A stretch of 7,910 nucleotides of DNA from JAUVXJ01 sp034430275 (GTDB lineage: Bacteria > Chloroflexota > Anaerolineae > UBA7937 > B3-Chlor): positions 1 to 7,910 of the forward strand of contig DAOUEW010000169.1 in NCBI GenBank assembly GCA_034430275.1, in the 5' to 3' direction. Under the pieces are notes generated by a model. It made no database searches and was not told the origin of the DNA. It was given only the letters and a program-made list of their open reading frames with translations. Position 1 is the stretch's first letter. The number at the start of each line of letters is the position of its first letter. The position numbers and the translations under genes were made by a program. Below are positions 5,254 through 7,910 of this stretch, piece by piece.

Positions 5254-7910
5254 CTATGATACCTTCGTGTCAACCTGCTCCAGCCTCAGCGAGAGCACTC
5301 TGGAGGCTCCATCCCCGCCCATGCTCACCCCATAGATCGAATCGGCCATCTCCACAGTTCCTCGGTTGTGGGTAATGACCACGATCTGAGTCTTCTCCGC
5401 CAGCTCCTCCAGCGATTGGCCAAAGCGGCCCACGTTCACCTCGTCGAGACGCGCGTCCACCTCGTCCAGGAGGCAGAAAGGCGTAGCGCAGGTCTTGAGC
5501 ACGGAGAAGGTCAGGGCCACCCCCGTCAGGGCCCTCTCGCCGCCGGAGAGCATGGCGATACTTCGGCGACGGCGTCCGGGGGGCTGGGCTACGATCTCGA
5601 CGCCGCTCTGCAAGGGGTTCTCTGGATCGGTCAGGACGAGACTGGCCTGGCCCCCGTTGAACAGGCGTGGGAAGAAGGATCGGAACTCGTCAGCGATCTT
5701 GGTGAAGGTCTCCACGAACCTGTCTTCCATGAGACGATTCAGTTCAGTGGCCACCTTGCGCAAAGACAAAGCTGCCTTTTCCAGGTCCTCTACTTGCCCG
5801 ACGAGGAACGTGTGTCTCTCGGACACCTGCTTGTACTCGTCAACGGTCTCCAGATCGACGGGGCCTAGTTGCCGGAGGCGTCTTCGCAAGTGTTTGATGT
5901 CGGCCTCCAAGCCGTGAGGCACCTCGGTCACGATGGGCAAGGACTTGAGCCTGGCGTCGATGTCCAGAGGTAGCTGCTTGGGCCAGTCGCCGGACAACGA
6001 AATGGTTTCCAGGTCGGCCTCGATACGCTCTTGCAGGTTGCGCAGCTCGTCCTCACACCGCTGGCGCTTCAGGACAGTTTCGTTGTGGGCAACCTCGTAC
6101 TCCTCTAGCTTTCTGCGCCCGGCAGCCTCGCTCTTCTCCAAACGCTGCTGCTCGTGCTCATGCTCCGTCGATTGCCGTTCGGCTTCCGCGATTCTGGTGG
6201 AAAGCTCTTCGACCAGGACCCTCAACTCCTCAGTCTGCGTCGTGAGCGTGGCGATGCTCTCTTCCAACTCCTCCGCTTCGGCACCCAGCTCGGCGACGCG
6301 CCTCTCCTTGTCCTCGATCTGGGACTCGATCTGCTCGAGGGCGGCCCGATGCCCTGCCAGTGTCGCCTCCTGGCTCTCCTGGCTGCGCTCCAGTACGGCG
6401 ATGGCCGTCTTCAGCCCCGCCAGCTTATCCCGGAGCGGGCCGAGGTCGAGTGTCTGCAGCCGCTCCTCCGTGGACTCGACGGCCTCGGCTGTCTCTCGCT
6501 CCTTCTGCCTAGTCGTCTCGATATGCTGCTCCAGCTCGTATTCCTTCTCCTGCAGGCTCTGAATCTCGTCCTGGAGCCTCTTGGCGGTCACCTCGTGCCA
6601 TTCTAGCTCCTGTGCCGCCCGCTGTCTGCGCATCTCCCAGGAGCCTATCTCGTCCGCTTTCTTCCGAGACGCCTGGTCGAGTTGGTCGTGCTTGTCCTTC
6701 AGCTTGCCGATCTGGCCCAGCAATGCCTGCTGTCGCCTCTCCTCTCCATGCACCTCCGCTTCCAGAGTCCCCCTATCGTTCTCCAGCGCGGCGATTCGCT
6801 GCGGCAAGTCCCGACGTTCACGCTCGTGCGCCAGCAGCACGCTTCCCGACGTTTCGGACCCACCGGCCAGCGCGCCCGTGGTGGATACGACCTCCCCGGC
6901 CAGGGTGACGATCTGGAGGTCCGAGTGCTGCTGGTGCAGCTTGCGGGCGGTGGCCAGGTCCTCGACGATGAGGGTACTACCGAGGAGTGCTCCAAGCACA
7001 ACATCGAGGCCCTTGCGGATACTCACGAGGTTGGCGGCGAGGCCCAGGACGCCTGTTGCGCGAGGTACCTTCTCAGGCCGGGCGCTCCTCAGAGCATCCA
7101 CCGGTAGCAGCGTGACTCGACCGGCATCGCTATCTTGGAGCAGGTGTAGGGCTCGTTCTGCCTCCTGCCAGGTCTCGATCACGACGGCCTGCAAGAGGTT
7201 GCCCAACGCGGCCGCGACGGCGCGCTCCATCTCGGACGGAACGTCGATCACTTCGGCTACTGTAGCCACGATGCCCGGTAACTGGTCTCTCTTGCTCAGC
7301 AGCATCCGCAAAGCTTGAGAGTAGTCGGCGAGCTCACTCTGCGCTTTGACCAGGACCTCATGGTGTATACGCAGCCTGCTCAGATCCTGGCGCGCTTCAT
7401 CGAGGCGCGCGGCCAGTTCCGCTTGTTTGTCCGACGATTCCTGCGCAGCGTCCTGCTTCTCCTTCTGTTCCTCCAGCACTGAGTGGAGTTCTACAGATAT
7501 CTGATCGCGCTCTGCGCCCAGCGCCTCGATCTGTTCAGCGAGCTCCTGGAGCTGGTCCCCCAGTTGTTGGCTCGTCTCCTCGTGCTCGGTGCGCTGTTTA
7601 TCTATCTCGCGCCGCCGCTCTCGAAACTGGGTGCGCCGGTTTCGCAGATCGGCCAGCGCCGTGGCGATCTGAAATGCGGCTTCCCTTCCCTCGGACAACA
7701 CCGTCTCGAGCTGGCGTTGTTGCCTCTGGAGACCCGTCAACTCTTCCTCGACGGCCGCCCACTCCGAGTCGCGCTGGCGGCGCTCGGCGGCCAGGTGCTC
7801 CAGATCCTCCTCCAGCTCTAGTATCCTTTGCTGGCGGGCGTCGCGGCCCGCGCCCAGAGGAGAGAGCTCTTGCTGGATCTCCTGCCTGCGCTGGCCGATG
7901 AGTCTGTGCC
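5254..7910 (-). CDS. smc: Chromosome partition protein SMC (N-terminus beyond the window)
   Basis: The C-terminal 884 residues of the bacterial SMC ATPase, the core of the SMC-ScpA-ScpB condensin that organises and segregates the chromosome. The frame stays open to the right edge; the usual length near 1,190 residues means roughly 300 are missing, including the Walker A head. Numbered from the edge, residues 1-208 are Glu/Arg/Gln-rich coiled coil and 209-356 are the hinge (LPGIVATVAEVIDVP through LAGGSETSG, about 6841-7284). A second long coiled coil follows, then the C-terminal head. The head shows LGPVDLETVDEY before it, the ABC signature LSGGERALTG at 787-796 (near 5550), Walker B CLLDEVDARLDE at 812-823 (near 5455-5475) and the switch histidine in VITHNRG at 847 (near 5370). 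Fine annotation of an internal start at TTG 7740 would be wrong, because coiled-coil coding continues upstream without a break. Its promoter is outside the window. scpA and scpB are not seen here. Confidence 0.97.
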   Translation of the reverse strand, partial: HRLIGQRRQEIQQELSPLGAGRDARQQRILELEEDLEHLAAERRQRDSEWAAVEEELTGLQRQQRQLETVLSEGREAAFQIATALADLRNRRTQFRERRREIDKQRTEHEETSQQLGDQLQELAEQIEALGAERDQISVELHSVLEEQKEKQDAAQESSDKQAELAARLDEARQDLSRLRIHHEVLVKAQSELADYSQALRMLLSKRDQLPGIVATVAEVIDVPSEMERAVAAALGNLLQAVVIETWQEAERALHLLQDSDAGRVTLLPVDALRSARPEKVPRATGVLGLAANLVSIRKGLDVVLGALLGSTLIVEDLATARKLHQQHSDLQIVTLAGEVVSTTGALAGGSETSGSVLLAHERERRDLPQRIAALENDRGTLEAEVHGEERRQQALLGQIGKLKDKHDQLDQASRKKADEIGSWEMRRQRAAQELEWHEVTAKRLQDEIQSLQEKEYELEQHIETTRQKERETAEAVESTEERLQTLDLGPLRDKLAGLKTAIAVLERSQESQEATLAGHRAALEQIESQIEDKERRVAELGAEAEELEESIATLTTQTEELRVLVEELSTRIAEAERQSTEHEHEQQRLEKSEAAGRRKLEEYEVAHNETVLKRQRCEDELRNLQERIEADLETISLSGDWPKQLPLDIDARLKSLPIVTEVPHGLEADIKHLRRRLRQLGPVDLETVDEYKQVSERHTFLVGQVEDLEKAALSLRKVATELNRLMEDRFVETFTKIADEFRSFFPRLFNGGQASLVLTDPENPLQSGVEIVAQPPGRRRRSIAMLSGGERALTGVALTFSVLKTCATPFCLLDEVDARLDEVNVGRFGQSLEELAEKTQIVVITHNRGTVEMADSIYGVSMGGDGASRVLSLRLEQVDTKVS

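Noticed and set aside
4613..5335. A 240-codon open frame on the plus strand opposite asparaginase
   Set aside because: The minus-strand frame carries all asparaginase motifs; this one has no recognisable domain and runs into the 3' end of smc.
6600..7910. Low-complexity Glu/Gln/Arg/Leu coding that might suggest a repeat region
   Set aside because: It is ordinary coiled-coil coding of smc, interrupted by a normal hinge domain, with no exact tandem repeats seen.

Overview
This is a 7.9 kb stretch of a GC-rich bacterial chromosome (about 60% G+C by eye). It is densely coding and uses GTG and TTG starts freely. I see six protein genes, two of them cut by the window edges, one textbook sigma-70 promoter and one strong intrinsic terminator. 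There are no tRNA or rRNA genes, CRISPR arrays, insertion sequences or long repeats. The gene styles (an SMC condensin with a clan GH-A hydrolase and FxLYD/FN3-like exported proteins) would fit a Chloroflexota-like or other GC-rich, possibly single-membrane bacterium. That placement is a weak inference and no marker gene here proves it.

Left part, plus strand. Positions 2-769 hold the 3' end of an exported-type protein: the tail of a probable fibronectin type III domain, a Pro/Thr/Ala-rich linker and two FxLYD-like domains. Fifteen bases after its stop lies a perfect TTGACA-N17-TATAAT promoter (784-812). It drives a GltD-like NADPH/FAD/Fe-S oxidoreductase that starts at TTG 877 and ends at 2223. 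A 12-bp hairpin plus a T-rich run (2252-2289) follows it. The glutamate synthase large subunit is not in the window.

Middle part, plus strand. A membrane-anchored or secreted clan GH-A glycoside hydrolase (2299-3441) begins only ten bases after the terminator. It is followed after 13 nt by a family 3 solute-binding protein (3455-4261). The two look co-transcribed and both carry an N-terminal hydrophobic segment, so both probably act outside the membrane. The binding protein contains no cysteine, so it cannot be a lipoprotein, and no permease or ATPase gene accompanies it.

Right part, minus strand. A large smc gene (C-terminal 884 residues, running off the right edge) is followed after 23 nt by a cytoplasmic-type L-asparaginase. 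The asparaginase 3' end overlaps the binding-protein gene convergently by 21 bp. Most of the window is ordinary housekeeping and accessory metabolism. I did not find a convincing new multi-gene system; the more unusual points are the terminator abutting the hydrolase start, the cysteine-free orphan binding protein paired with a hydrolase, and the consensus promoter in front of a solitary GltD-like gene.
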